Part shown: positions 5,928-16,395 of the stretch, piece by piece
Numbering within the stretch: the stretch's first letter is position 1
How the letters are laid out: each line of letters starts with the position of its first letter
From: JANQQZ01 sp039187315
Lineage (GTDB): Bacteria; Planctomycetota; Phycisphaerae; Phycisphaerales; UBA1924
Assembly (NCBI GenBank): GCA_039187315.1
Contig: JBCCZQ010000065.1
Coordinates: 1 to 17,252 of the forward strand
Direction of reading: 5' to 3'
Length of the DNA stretch: 17,252 nt
Position numbers and translations under genes: made by a program
Notes under the pieces: model-generated
What the model was told of the DNA's origin: nothing
The model's input: the letters and a program-made list of their open reading frames with translations, nothing else
Databases searched by the model: none

Positions 5928-7070
5928 TTAGACCCGCACGAGCGCTCGCGCGTGACGGCGGATGCCCTCACGGAAAGCGGCCGGTTCGAAGCGCTCGGCG
6001 TGCTCACGGCAGACGAGCGCACGGTGCTTCGGGCATCGGTCGATCGCGGCGAGCATGCTTTCGACGGTCTGCGTGGGGAACAGCGCACCCGTCACGCCGT
6101 CTGTGACGGTATCGCGTGCGCCGCCGGCGTCGTAGGCGACAACGGGCATGCCGCAGGCGAGCGCTTCGGGTGCGGTGATGCCGAAGTCTTCCTGCTGCGG
6201 ATAGATCAGCATGGCGGCGCGCCGGTAGTGGTCGCGGAGCTGTGCGTCGGTCGCGTCGTGGACGAAAGTGACCGTGGAGCCTGCGATGGAGCGGAGTTGC
6301 TGGCGCCCGGGGCCGTCGCCAACGACGGTCAGCGGGTGGCTTGCCTCGTTCGCAGCCCGAATAGCGAGGTCGAAGCGTTTGTAGGGGACGAGTGCGCCGA
6401 CGACGAGCCAGTGGTGGCCGCGGGGCACGCGGCCCTCGCCTTCGGGTGAGGGCGTGAAGAAGCCGGTGCGGACGGGCGGGTGGAGGACATCGGCCTTGCG
6501 TTTGTAGCAGCGGCGGATCTGCTCGGCGGTGTGGGCGCTGTTGGCGAGGAAGCTTGTGACGCGTTTGGCGGTCGCGCGGTCCCAGGCTCTGTAGAAAGGC
6601 CTGATCATCGCGAGCGGGAGGGCGGCGGGGCCGTAGGTATGCGTCTGCGACCAGATGTACCGCGCGGGCGTGTGGCAGTAGCACAGGTGCGGCACGCCGG
6701 CCGGCGGGCGGATGGCCTTGATCGCGGCAGAGTGGCTGGAGATGACCAGGTCGATCGGCCGCTGGGCGTGCATGCGAGCCAGACGACGCGAGAGCTCAGC
6801 CACTGCAAGGGGGTAGAGCGGGAGCAGGTGCCGGCGCGCCGATGCTGAGAGGCCGAGCGGAAGGCGGTTCAGGCGGCTTGCGTGCCGCGGAGTGTCGTCG
6901 ATCCGGCGTGCGATGGGCTCGCCCGTATCGAACATCGTCAGGATGCCTGCGATGTCGTACTCGCCCGTGAGCGCGTCGATGATGGCTTCGAGGACGTGCT
7001 CGCCGCCCCGGCGCGCGACGAGCCAGTCGTGCGCGAGGGCGATGCGCGGCTTGCGAGGCGGTTGAGGCAC
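5928..7070 (-). CDS. Glycosyltransferase family 4 (GT-B fold)
   Basis: A 380-residue protein with the two Rossmann-like halves of a GT-B enzyme. The N-terminal half opens RIALAHDWLVARRGGEHVLE and contains DLVISSHSAAIKAI and HLCYCHTPARYIWSQ, typical of a GT4 subgroup found in exopolysaccharide clusters. The C-terminal half has WLVVGALVPYKRFDLAI, TVVGDGPGRQQL and the retaining-enzyme E-x7-E motif with Glu294 and Glu302 in EDFGITAPEALACGMPVVAY. It should transfer a sugar from a nucleotide-sugar donor to a membrane-bound or polysaccharide acceptor; the sugar is not predictable. The start codon is GTG at 7070, with no Shine-Dalgarno, chosen because it lies just before the first strand. No other polysaccharide gene is adjacent. 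A palindrome inserts a Ser-Pro-Glu-Gly-Glu-Gly-Arg loop between the halves. Confidence 0.93.
   Translation of the reverse strand: MPQPPRKPRIALAHDWLVARRGGEHVLEAIIDALTGEYDIAGILTMFDTGEPIARRIDDTPRHASRLNRLPLGLSASARRHLLPLYPLAVAELSRRLARMHAQRPIDLVISSHSAAIKAIRPPAGVPHLCYCHTPARYIWSQTHTYGPAALPLAMIRPFYRAWDRATAKRVTSFLANSAHTAEQIRRCYKRKADVLHPPVRTGFFTPSPEGEGRVPRGHHWLVVGALVPYKRFDLAIRAANEASHPLTVVGDGPGRQQLRSIAGSTVTFVHDATDAQLRDHYRRAAMLIYPQQEDFGITAPEALACGMPVVAYDAGGARDTVTDGVTGALFPTQTVESMLAAIDRCPKHRALVCREHAERFEPAAFREGIRRHARALVRV
6433..6452. repeat. REP-like palindrome inside the glycosyltransferase gene
   Basis: CCCTCGCC (6433-6440) and GGTGAGGG (6445-6452) pair along eight bases (one G-T) around a TTCG tetraloop. 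The minus-strand translation gives SPEGEGR. This resembles the widespread small palindromes that are translated as SPEGEG-type inserts in GC-rich genomes. It falls in a surface-loop position before WLVVGALVPYKR, and the frame is kept. Confidence 0.5.
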
Positions 7071-7078
7071 GGGGTAGT

Positions 7079-7113
7079 AAAGGGCAGTGGGGAGTGGGCA
7101 GTGGGCAATGGGT
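7079..7113 (+). repeat. Phased heptanucleotide repeat tract (A-R-T-G-G-G-C)
   Basis: Five consecutive 7-base units: AAAGGGC, AGTGGGG, AGTGGGC, AGTGGGC, AATGGGT. Irregular G-rich sequence continues to about 7140. The tract lies in the 103-base gap between the divergent glycosyltransferase and SUMF1-like genes. It looks like the short tandem heptamer repeats (STRR) known from cyanobacterial intergenic regions, and its four or more closely spaced GGG runs could also form a G-quadruplex on the plus strand. Confidence 0.6.
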
Positions 7114-7173
7114 GGTTGGGGAAAGGTGGGTGGGAATGGTGGCGTCGGGACGGGTTTGGCCGATGATGGGGGT

Positions 7174-8247
7174 ATGTGGCGATTGATTGTTGTCGGCGGG
7201 GTTGTGGCGGGTGTGGTTATTGGCGTCGGGGCTACTGCCCAGCAATCGCTCCCGCCCGACTACGGCTTCGACTTCGTCACGATCGGGGATGTAGGAAACG
7301 TGGCCTACGAGGGTCTTCTTGGCGGCGGCAGAATCACAAGCGCCGGCTCCGTCAACTACGAATACCGCATGGCTCGCACGGAGCTGCGTACGTCGCAGTT
7401 CGTCGAGTTCATGAATGTGTTGGGCGAGCTTGCGCCGCAGACGGCGCTCAACTCGATCCCCAGCGGCTGGGGCGCGATCACGCAGTTCAACCCCGACAAC
7501 ACGGTGCGTTTCGAGCTCGATACCCTGCTGCCCAACGCGGGCGACATCGGTGTCTACGGCATCAGCTGGCGGCTCGCCGCGAGCTATGCCAACTGGCTGC
7601 ACAACGACAAGGAACGCTCGCTCGATGCGCTCAACAGCGGCGCGTACGACCGCTCGACGTTCTTCACCGATCCGGACAGCCCGCCGAATCTGCTGGACCA
7701 GACGACGCGCAGCCCGGACGCGCGGTACTGGATCCCGAGCTTGGATGAATGGCTCAAGGCCGCACACTACGACCCGAACAAGAACGGCCGGGGCGATGGC
7801 GGCTGGTGGCAGTACCCCAATGGGAGCGATGAGCCGCTGCAAGCGGGCCTGCCCGGCGAGCCCGGAGCGGAGACCTCGTACCAGCTCGATGTGGACAACT
7901 TCAACGAGCTGACGATCCCGGTCGGCGCGTACCCGGAGACCCAGAGCCCGTGGGGTCTGCTCGATGTCTCAGGCGGTGCGCCCGAATGGACCGAGACGTG
8001 GTTGCCGTTCAATAGCCAATTCACGCAGGTCGATCGCATTTGGACTGGATCTCTCGCTGGACCAAACCCGTTCATTGGTAGCGGTAGCAATCAGGATGAG
8101 ATCTGGCGCATTGGAGCAGAGCCGCCCAACATTTCGGGAGGTCGGGTTGGACTTCGGATCGCTTCGGCGATCCCGAGCCCGGGCAGCGCGGTGCTGCTCG
8201 GGATGGTGGTGGCCGCCGGCGGAGCCTGGCCGCGGCGTCGCCAATGA
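7174..8247 (+). CDS. Secreted SUMF1/FGE-fold protein with PEP-CTERM-like tail
   Basis: A 357-residue protein with a signal peptide (MWRLIVVGGVVAGVVIGVGATAQ, cleavage near ATAQ) followed by a SUMF1 (formylglycine-generating enzyme-like) domain. Recognisable blocks are YRMARTELRTSQFVEFMN, GVYGISWRLAASYANWLHN, YWIPSLDEWLKAAHYDPN, SPWGLLDVSGGAPEWTETW and the closing GGRVGLRIAS. The Cys pair of true formylglycine-generating enzymes and the usual RGGSW block are not visible, so a binding or structural role is more likely than sulfatase activation. The C-terminus IPSPGSAVLLGMVVAAGGAW followed by PRRRQ has the form of a PEP-CTERM sorting signal (proline motif, hydrophobic helix, Arg cluster), common in planctomycetes and implying exosortase-type surface processing. 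ATG 7174 was chosen as the start of the signal peptide. An amidohydrolase gene follows after seven bases. Confidence 0.85.
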   Translation: MWRLIVVGGVVAGVVIGVGATAQQSLPPDYGFDFVTIGDVGNVAYEGLLGGGRITSAGSVNYEYRMARTELRTSQFVEFMNVLGELAPQTALNSIPSGWGAITQFNPDNTVRFELDTLLPNAGDIGVYGISWRLAASYANWLHNDKERSLDALNSGAYDRSTFFTDPDSPPNLLDQTTRSPDARYWIPSLDEWLKAAHYDPNKNGRGDGGWWQYPNGSDEPLQAGLPGEPGAETSYQLDVDNFNELTIPVGAYPETQSPWGLLDVSGGAPEWTETWLPFNSQFTQVDRIWTGSLAGPNPFIGSGSNQDEIWRIGAEPPNISGGRVGLRIASAIPSPGSAVLLGMVVAAGGAWPRRRQ

Positions 8248-8254
8248 TCTTGGC

Positions 8255-9346
8255 ATGAGTGAGCGACAGGCCTGGGCGGCGAATCGGTTGGGGCTGGACT
8301 ACCGGGCGGAGGCGGCGCGGCTGGGGCCGCCGACGGTGCCGATCGTGGATGTCCACGTGCATCTGAACGGCCGGGGGGCTGCGGCGATCTACGACGAGGC
8401 GGCGACGCTGTTCGGCGTGCGGCGGTCGTACACGCAGAGCCAGCGTGCGACCGCGCATGATGTCCGGGACGTTCTGGGTGAACGGGTGCGGTTCATCGCG
8501 ACACCGGACTACATGGCCGAGGACAAGGCGCATGCGTTCACAGATGGCTTCCTCGAGTCGATGCGGTGGTGGCACGGCGAGTTCGGGGCTCGGATGGTCA
8601 AGTTCTGGGTGGCGCCGCGGCTGAAGGACTTTGCTGGCGAAGCGTTTGAGGGGATCAAGCTCGACGGCGTATGGAAGCGCAAGGCCGCGGAGCTCGCGCG
8701 GGAGCTGGGCATGATGCTGATGACGCACGTGGCGGACCCGGATACGTGGTTCCAGACGGCGTACGCGGACAGCTCGTTCTACGGGACGAAGCGGGACCAG
8801 TACGCGCCGCTCGAGCGGATGCTCTCGGACTACAGCGATGTCCCGTGGCTCGCGGCGCACATGGCTGGGTCGCCGGAGGATCTGGACTTTCTCGATGGGC
8901 TTTTGGAGCGCCACGCGAACCTGCACCTGGACACGAGCGCGACGAAGTGGCAGGTGCGCGAGCTGAGCAAGCACGAGCCGGAGCGGCTGCGGGCGTTCTT
9001 CGAGCGGTGGCGAGGACGCGTGCTGTTCGGGACGGACATCGTGACGCAGGAGGCGCACTTGTCTGTGACGGACGATGTGGGTTTTTCATCGACGCAGGCG
9101 ACGAACGCGGAGGAGGCGTTCGAGCTCTACGCCAGCCGATTCTGGGCGATGCGGCAGCTGATCGAGGGGAGCTACAACGGCGAAAGCCCGATCGCGGATC
9201 CTGACCTGATGAAGGTGCAGCCGGAGACGCACGACGCGATGAGCGCGCCGCGGCTGCGGGGGATGGGGCTGGCTGGGCCCGCGCTCGAGGCGGTGTACGC
9301 CGGTGCGTGCGAGGATCTGGTGGAGCGGTGGTACGTGTGCCACTGA
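8255..9346 (+). CDS. Amidohydrolase-superfamily metal-dependent hydrolase (amidohydrolase_2 type)
   Basis: A 363-residue TIM-barrel protein. Metal and catalytic positions of the amidohydrolase superfamily are visible in order: His34 and His36 in VDVHVHL, His158 in MMLMTHVADP, His202 in WLAAHMAGSPE and Asp261 in VLFGTDI. A Lys in ARMVKFWVAP (about residue 116) lies on an early strand. The TPDYM and LHLDTSATKW segments also fit the amidohydrolase_2 branch, whose members are hydrolases and decarboxylases acting on cyclic or aromatic acids; the substrate is unknown here. ATG 8255 was chosen because it is seven bases after the SUMF1-like stop, and the barrel starts about 30 residues in. It lacks a Shine-Dalgarno, so translation is probably coupled to the upstream gene. 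A longer upstream in-frame start (7964) lies inside that gene. Confidence 0.88.
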   Translation: MSERQAWAANRLGLDYRAEAARLGPPTVPIVDVHVHLNGRGAAAIYDEAATLFGVRRSYTQSQRATAHDVRDVLGERVRFIATPDYMAEDKAHAFTDGFLESMRWWHGEFGARMVKFWVAPRLKDFAGEAFEGIKLDGVWKRKAAELARELGMMLMTHVADPDTWFQTAYADSSFYGTKRDQYAPLERMLSDYSDVPWLAAHMAGSPEDLDFLDGLLERHANLHLDTSATKWQVRELSKHEPERLRAFFERWRGRVLFGTDIVTQEAHLSVTDDVGFSSTQATNAEEAFELYASRFWAMRQLIEGSYNGESPIADPDLMKVQPETHDAMSAPRLRGMGLAGPALEAVYAGACEDLVERWYVCH

Positions 9347-9406
9347 CCTTCGGGTCTGTGGAGTTTCCGCACAGTCAATGCACTGAATTGAAGGAACAAG
9401 GCACGG

Positions 9407-10018
9407 CTACCGGATGGTCCGCGCGGCCTCGTTCATGCGGCGGGCGATGGCGCTGGCGAGGGCGTCATCCTGCCGGAGTTCGAGGCTGGTGCGGAGGCGG
9501 GCGGCGCCCAGGGCGTCGTTGAAGTTGTCGCTGGCGGCGTCGAGGACCAGGGTGCCCGCGGCGATCGAGCCGGAGAACTTGCCGGAGGCGGCGGAGTTGC
9601 CGGGCAGGAGAAAGCCCCCGCCGGCGTAGAGGCCGGTGGCACCGTCGGGGGCGAGGACGATGTGGCGGATCGAGGCGTTGGAGGCGTTGGGGTCGATAGG
9701 GGTCCGGCCGGGCTGTGGGCGTAGGAACATGTGGATGTGGGTGATCTGGCCGATGGGGCGCTGGGATCCATCGGCCCAGGGCTCGCGGAGGCGGTCGGTG
9801 GGGATGTCGGAAAGATAGATGTGGACGGTGTTCTCGTCCTCATATGTATAGGTGGCCGTGGAGATGCTGGGCCTGAGCGTGGCCGAGGCGTCGGTGGCGG
9901 TGATCGACAGGCGAGCGTGCGGGCCGCAGGCGGTGAGGAGGAGTACGAAGAGGCCGGCGAGGGCGACGGTCGCGCAGCGGGCCACGGCTGGGGATCCGAA
10001 GAGGCGGGAGAAAATCAT
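9407..10018 (-). CDS. Lipoprotein of unknown function
   Basis: A 203-residue protein with a type II signal peptide: basic start MIFSRLFG, a hydrophobic stretch (about 16-28) and the lipobox LTAC with Cys31 as the lipid-modified residue. The mature part is beta-rich (STATYTYEDENTVHIYLSDI, then ITHIHMFLRPQPG, and GKFSGSIAAGTLVLDAA) and ends in an Arg-rich helix (ASAIARRMNEAARTIR). The HIHMFL strand faintly recalls CHRD-type domains, but the match is too weak to use. The start at 10018 is set by the signal peptide. There is no Shine-Dalgarno; TACCCT lies exactly six bases before the ATG. The gene is divergent from rplK and converges on the amidohydrolase gene with a 60-base gap that has no convincing terminator. 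Confidence 0.75.
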   Translation of the reverse strand: MIFSRLFGSPAVARCATVALAGLFVLLLTACGPHARLSITATDASATLRPSISTATYTYEDENTVHIYLSDIPTDRLREPWADGSQRPIGQITHIHMFLRPQPGRTPIDPNASNASIRHIVLAPDGATGLYAGGGFLLPGNSAASGKFSGSIAAGTLVLDAASDNFNDALGAARLRTSLELRQDDALASAIARRMNEAARTIR

Positions 10019-10024
10019 GGGCGG

Positions 10025-10030
10025 AGGGTA
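10025..10030 (-). promoter_or_regulatory. Possible -10 box (TACCCT) of a leaderless transcript
   Basis: TACCCT on the minus strand is separated by six bases from ATG 10018, as for the boxes at 401 and 3533. No -35 match is evident. Confidence 0.4.
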
Positions 10031-10192
10031 GTGGGTGTGGATCGCGGGCGTTTGACGCGTCTAGGATCCTGTCCGCGCGGCGGGCCGGTGGGGCCGGCTG
10101 TGGCGGGCACAACAGGGAACCGCAGGGACCACTTCGCGGCCCGGGCTGATTGGCCGGCTTCGGGCGAAGGGCGTCGTGGGAGGTGAGGACCG

Positions 10193-10621
10193 ATGGCCAA
10201 GCGAGAGCTTATCGACACGTTCAAGATCATGGCCCCGGGTGGGCAGGCGACGCCTGCGCCGCCGCTGGGGCCTGTTCTCGGTGCCAAGGGCGTGAACCCT
10301 GGGCAGTTCATCCAGCAGTTCAACGCGGCGACTGGCCAGCTCAACGGCAAGGTCGTTGGCTGCGTCGTGCGAGTGTTCAGCGACCGGTCATTCGAGTTCG
10401 ACATCAAGTCGAGCCCGGCGGCCGTGCTGATCAAGGAGGCGGCGGGCGTCGAGAAAGCGTCTGGCGAGCCGAACAAGAACAAGGTCGGGACGATCACGCG
10501 GGCGCAGTGCGAGGCGATCGCGGAGGAGAAGAAGGAAGACCTCAACGCGGCGAGCGTCGACGCGGCGGTCCGGATCATCGCTGGCCAGGCCCGATCGATG
10601 GGCATCCTGGTGGAGGGCTGA
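10193..10621 (+). CDS. rplK: 50S ribosomal protein L11
   Basis: A 142-residue protein, normal L11 length. The N-terminal domain has the hallmark proline-rich APPLGPVLGAKGVNPGQFIQ. The C-terminal RNA-binding domain contains SPAAVLIKEAAGVEKASGEP, KVGTITRAQCEAIAEEK and a closing AAVRIIAGQARSMGILV. L11 binds the GTPase-associated centre of 23S rRNA at the base of the L10-L12 stalk. GGAGGTGA lies seven bases before ATG, a strong ribosome binding site. It is first in the rplKAJL-rpoB block; nusG and secE, which usually precede it, are absent here, replaced by a divergent lipoprotein gene. Confidence 0.98.
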   Translation: MAKRELIDTFKIMAPGGQATPAPPLGPVLGAKGVNPGQFIQQFNAATGQLNGKVVGCVVRVFSDRSFEFDIKSSPAAVLIKEAAGVEKASGEPNKNKVGTITRAQCEAIAEEKKEDLNAASVDAAVRIIAGQARSMGILVEG

Positions 10622-10624
10622 CCG

Positions 10625-11488
10625 ATGGCAGAGAGCGAATACGCGAAGGCTGAGGTCGGCTTTACGAAGCGCGTGAAGGAGGGCGATGAGGCCGCAGCTT
10701 CCTCGGCCCCGGTCGCGGAGGCCGCAGCAGACAAGAAGGCCTCGGACGAGCCGCAGCGTCGGCGTGGCAAGCTTCGTCACCGCCCTTCGAAGCGGACCAA
10801 GGCGAACACCTCGCAGTCGAAGCGGGATCCGGTGGACGCTGCGACGGCGATGTCGCGCGTCAAGAAGTTCGCCGGCCCGAAGTTCGACCAGAGCGTGGAC
10901 GTTGTCTTCCACCTCGGGATCGACACGCGTCAGGCTGATCAGCAGATCCGCGGCTCGGTGAGCCTGCCCAAGGGCATCGGCAAGTCGAAGCGGGTCGTGG
11001 CGTTCTGCCAGGACGACGTTGTAGCCGCGGCCAAGGACTCCGGCGCGGTCGAGGCGGGCGGCGAGGAGCTGGTCGCCAAGATCGAGAAGGGCTGGATGGA
11101 GTTCGACGTCGCGGTCGCGAGCCCCGAGATGATGCGTGTGATCTCGAAGCTCGGCCGGGTGCTGGGGCCGAAGGGGCTGATGCCGAGCCCGAAGGCAGGG
11201 ACCGTGACGAAGGACGTCGCGCAGGCAGTCAAGGACTACGCGGCCGGCAAGGTCGAGTACCGGGCTGACAAGTCAGGCAACGTGCACGCGACGATCGGGA
11301 AAATGAGCTTCCCGGAGTCGGATCTGCTGGCCAACTTCGAGCATCTTCTCGGCACGATCGAGAAGGCGCAGCCGAAGGGCCTCAAGAGCGCGTACGTAAA
11401 GTCGATCCACGTCAGCGGGACGATGACTCCCGCGGTGAAGATCCGGTACGGCGGCGACGCCGAGGCCTCCGCGGGCGGGAAGGGCTGA
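10625..11488 (+). CDS. rplA: 50S ribosomal protein L1 with long N-terminal extension
   Basis: A 287-residue protein; typical bacterial L1 is about 230. The conserved L1 body starts near residue 86 with KFDQSVDVVFHLGIDTRQAD and includes QIRGSVSLPKGIGKSKRV, the signature KLGRVLGPKGLMPSPKAGT and KSIHVSGTMTPAVKI. Relative to E. coli the body is preceded by about 50 extra residues: a charged start, an Ala/Glu-rich stretch (DEAAASSAPVAEAAADKK) and a basic stretch (RRRGKLRHRPSKRTKAN). The next in-frame ATG is at residue 76, inside the conserved part, so the extension appears to be genuinely encoded. L1 forms the mobile stalk that helps release deacylated tRNA and can repress its own operon. The start is three bases after the rplK stop with GGAGGG before it. 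Confidence 0.97.
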   Translation: MAESEYAKAEVGFTKRVKEGDEAAASSAPVAEAAADKKASDEPQRRRGKLRHRPSKRTKANTSQSKRDPVDAATAMSRVKKFAGPKFDQSVDVVFHLGIDTRQADQQIRGSVSLPKGIGKSKRVVAFCQDDVVAAAKDSGAVEAGGEELVAKIEKGWMEFDVAVASPEMMRVISKLGRVLGPKGLMPSPKAGTVTKDVAQAVKDYAAGKVEYRADKSGNVHATIGKMSFPESDLLANFEHLLGTIEKAQPKGLKSAYVKSIHVSGTMTPAVKIRYGGDAEASAGGKG

Positions 11489-11491
11489 TCC

Positions 11492-12034
11492 ATGTCGAAG
11501 CCAGTCAAAGAGATGATCGTCACGGACTACAAGGGTCGGTTAGAGGGTGCCGAGGAGGCGCTCGTGATCTCGCTCCGGGGCGTGGATGCGGACGGCACGG
11601 AGACGATCCGTTCGGGTCTGCGCGAGAAGTCGGTTCGGGTCACGGTGGTGAAGAACTCGCTGGCTCGCAAGGCCTTCGAAGGCACACCTCTGGAGGTCCT
11701 CGGGCCGTCGCTGAAGGGTCAGAACGCGCTGCTCTACAGCGAGCGTTCGGTCGTGGAGGTGGCCCGCGAGCTGATCGATCTGGTCAAGGATTTCCCGGAT
11801 GTGCAGCTCAAGGGTGCTGTCCTCGATGGAGAGCTGTTCGAGGGCGAGGACGGCGTCACCCGGCTGAGCAAGTTCCCGACGCGTGACGAGGCGATCGCCA
11901 AGGTCGTAACGCTGGTGCTCAGCCCGGCGCGGAACCTGGCGGCGCAGTTCAAGGGCCCGGGCTCGAACGTGGCCGGGATTGTCAAGGCGATCGAGGACAA
12001 GCTCGAGAAGGGTGAGACGATCGCGAAGGTGTGA
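11492..12034 (+). CDS. rplJ: 50S ribosomal protein L10
   Basis: A 180-residue protein. The N-terminal rRNA-binding domain is recognisable from KPVKEMIVTDYKGRLEGAEE, VISLRGVDADGTETIR and VRVTVVKNSLARKAFEGT. The C-terminal helix that docks L7/L12 dimers is VAGIVKAIEDKLEKGET. L10 forms the base of the ribosomal stalk that recruits translation factors. The start is three bases after the rplA stop, indicating an operon with rplK and rplA. The gap to rplL is 159 bases, longer than in most genomes, and contains a hairpin. Confidence 0.96.
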   Translation: MSKPVKEMIVTDYKGRLEGAEEALVISLRGVDADGTETIRSGLREKSVRVTVVKNSLARKAFEGTPLEVLGPSLKGQNALLYSERSVVEVARELIDLVKDFPDVQLKGAVLDGELFEGEDGVTRLSKFPTRDEAIAKVVTLVLSPARNLAAQFKGPGSNVAGIVKAIEDKLEKGETIAKV

Positions 12035-12130
12035 AATGGGCAGCGGGCATGACCTGTTGCTGCTGGCGAGTGTGCATGCGTGTTTGGCATCGGCACCCGA
12101 CTGGCCCGGTGATGACGCGATGAGCGTTCC

Positions 12131-12159
12131 GGGGTAAAGAGCCGAGCGTTTCGGCCCCT
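12131..12159 (+). other. Hairpin in the rplJ-rplL spacer
   Basis: GCCGA (12141-12145) pairs with TCGGC (12151-12155), and flanking GGG (12131 onward) can pair with CCC (12156-12158) across a purine internal loop. It lies 35 bases before the rplL start and is not followed by a T-run. It could be an RNA-processing or protein-binding site that adjusts L12 output, which must exceed that of L10 several-fold. Function is inferred only. Confidence 0.35.
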
Positions 12160-12193
12160 CTCGGGTGAGGTGATTGGAAGGGTTTGGTGAATC

Positions 12194-12607
12194 ATGAGCG
12201 ACGAAGCGACAGCGACGAAAGAGTTTGACGCGGGCATCAAGGAGATCGGCGACAAGCTGGCCGATCTGACGCTGAAGCAGGCCGTGGACCTGGGCGACTA
12301 CCTCAAGGAGGCGTACGGGATCGAGGCTGCTGCGGGCGGCGGCGTGGTGATGGCCGCGGGTCCTGCCGCGGGCGGTGAGGCCGCAGCGGAAGAGAAGACG
12401 GAGTTCAACGTCGTTCTCAAGTCCGCGGGCGACCAGAAAATCAAGGTCATCAAGATCGTGCGCGAGGCGACAGGTCTCGGCCTGAAAGAGGCCAAGGAGC
12501 TGGTCGACGCGGGCGGGAAGGCCGTCAAGGAGAACCTCGCCAAGGAGGATGCCGACAAGCTGGCCGAGCAGCTCAAGGAGGTCGGCGCCGAGGTCGAGCT
12601 GACCTGA
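12194..12607 (+). CDS. rplL: 50S ribosomal protein L7/L12
   Basis: A 137-residue acidic protein (E. coli 121). The N-terminal dimerisation helices are DKLADLTLKQAVDLGDYLKE, followed by an Ala/Gly-rich hinge (AAAGGGVVMAAGPAAGGEAA). The C-terminal factor-binding domain has EEKTEFNVVLKSAGDQKIKV, KIVREATGLGLKEAKELVD and KLAEQLKEVGAEVEL. It forms the multi-copy flexible stalk that recruits EF-G, EF-Tu, IF2 and release factors. GGAAGGG lies 11 bases upstream of ATG. It sits in the conserved order between rplJ and rpoB and is followed by hairpins that may reduce read-through to rpoB. Confidence 0.97.
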   Translation: MSDEATATKEFDAGIKEIGDKLADLTLKQAVDLGDYLKEAYGIEAAAGGGVVMAAGPAAGGEAAAEEKTEFNVVLKSAGDQKIKVIKIVREATGLGLKEAKELVDAGGKAVKENLAKEDADKLAEQLKEVGAEVELT

Positions 12608-12624
12608 TCGGCTTGTCCGCAATC

Positions 12625-12642
12625 GGCCGCCCTGCGGCGGCC
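12625..12642 (+). other. GC-rich hairpin after rplL
   Basis: GGCCGCC (12625-12631) pairs with GGCGGCC (12636-12642) across a four-base loop, 18 bases after the rplL stop. No T-run follows. It may protect the rplL message 3' end or be an RNase processing site. Confidence 0.45.
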
Positions 12643-12658
12643 TGCATCGAGAGTTACT

Positions 12659-12688
12659 CGCGCCCTTCGGAAGAGGGGCGCGGGTTTT
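12659..12688 (+). terminator. Likely attenuating terminator between rplL and rpoB
   Basis: CGCGCCC (12659-12665) pairs with GGGCGCG (12676-12682) and runs into GGTTTT. The short T-run suggests partial termination, as in the rplL-rpoB attenuator of E. coli, which lowers polymerase output relative to stalk proteins. Confidence 0.6.
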
Positions 12689-12733
12689 CGGGGCCGCGGC
12701 TCCGTGGTTGGGGCGTGTTGGGGCCGGCGAGGG

Positions 12734-12762
12734 TGGACCGGCTCGATTGCACGCGGTAGACT
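12734..12762 (+). promoter_or_regulatory. Candidate internal promoter for rpoB
   Basis: TGGACC (12734-12739), a 17-base spacer and TAGACT (12757-12762); each box matches four of six consensus bases. It lies after the attenuator and about 105 bases before the rpoB start. The rest of the 12689-12875 spacer shows no gene. Confidence 0.3.
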
Positions 12763-12875
12763 ACGGGATTCGGCGCGGCGTGTGACTTACCACCAAAGGA
12801 CGGCACGATCAGAGACGTGGGGACGGTTTCCCGGTCCAGGTTGAGGCTGTAGCTGTACCACCATCGAGGAGCGCG

Positions 12876-16384
<3,509 letters not shown>

Positions 16385-16395
<11 letters not shown>

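Noticed and set aside
9355..9375. CTGTG/CACAG hairpin between the convergent amidohydrolase and lipoprotein genes
   Set aside because: Five-base stem, no T-run on either strand; weak as a terminator.
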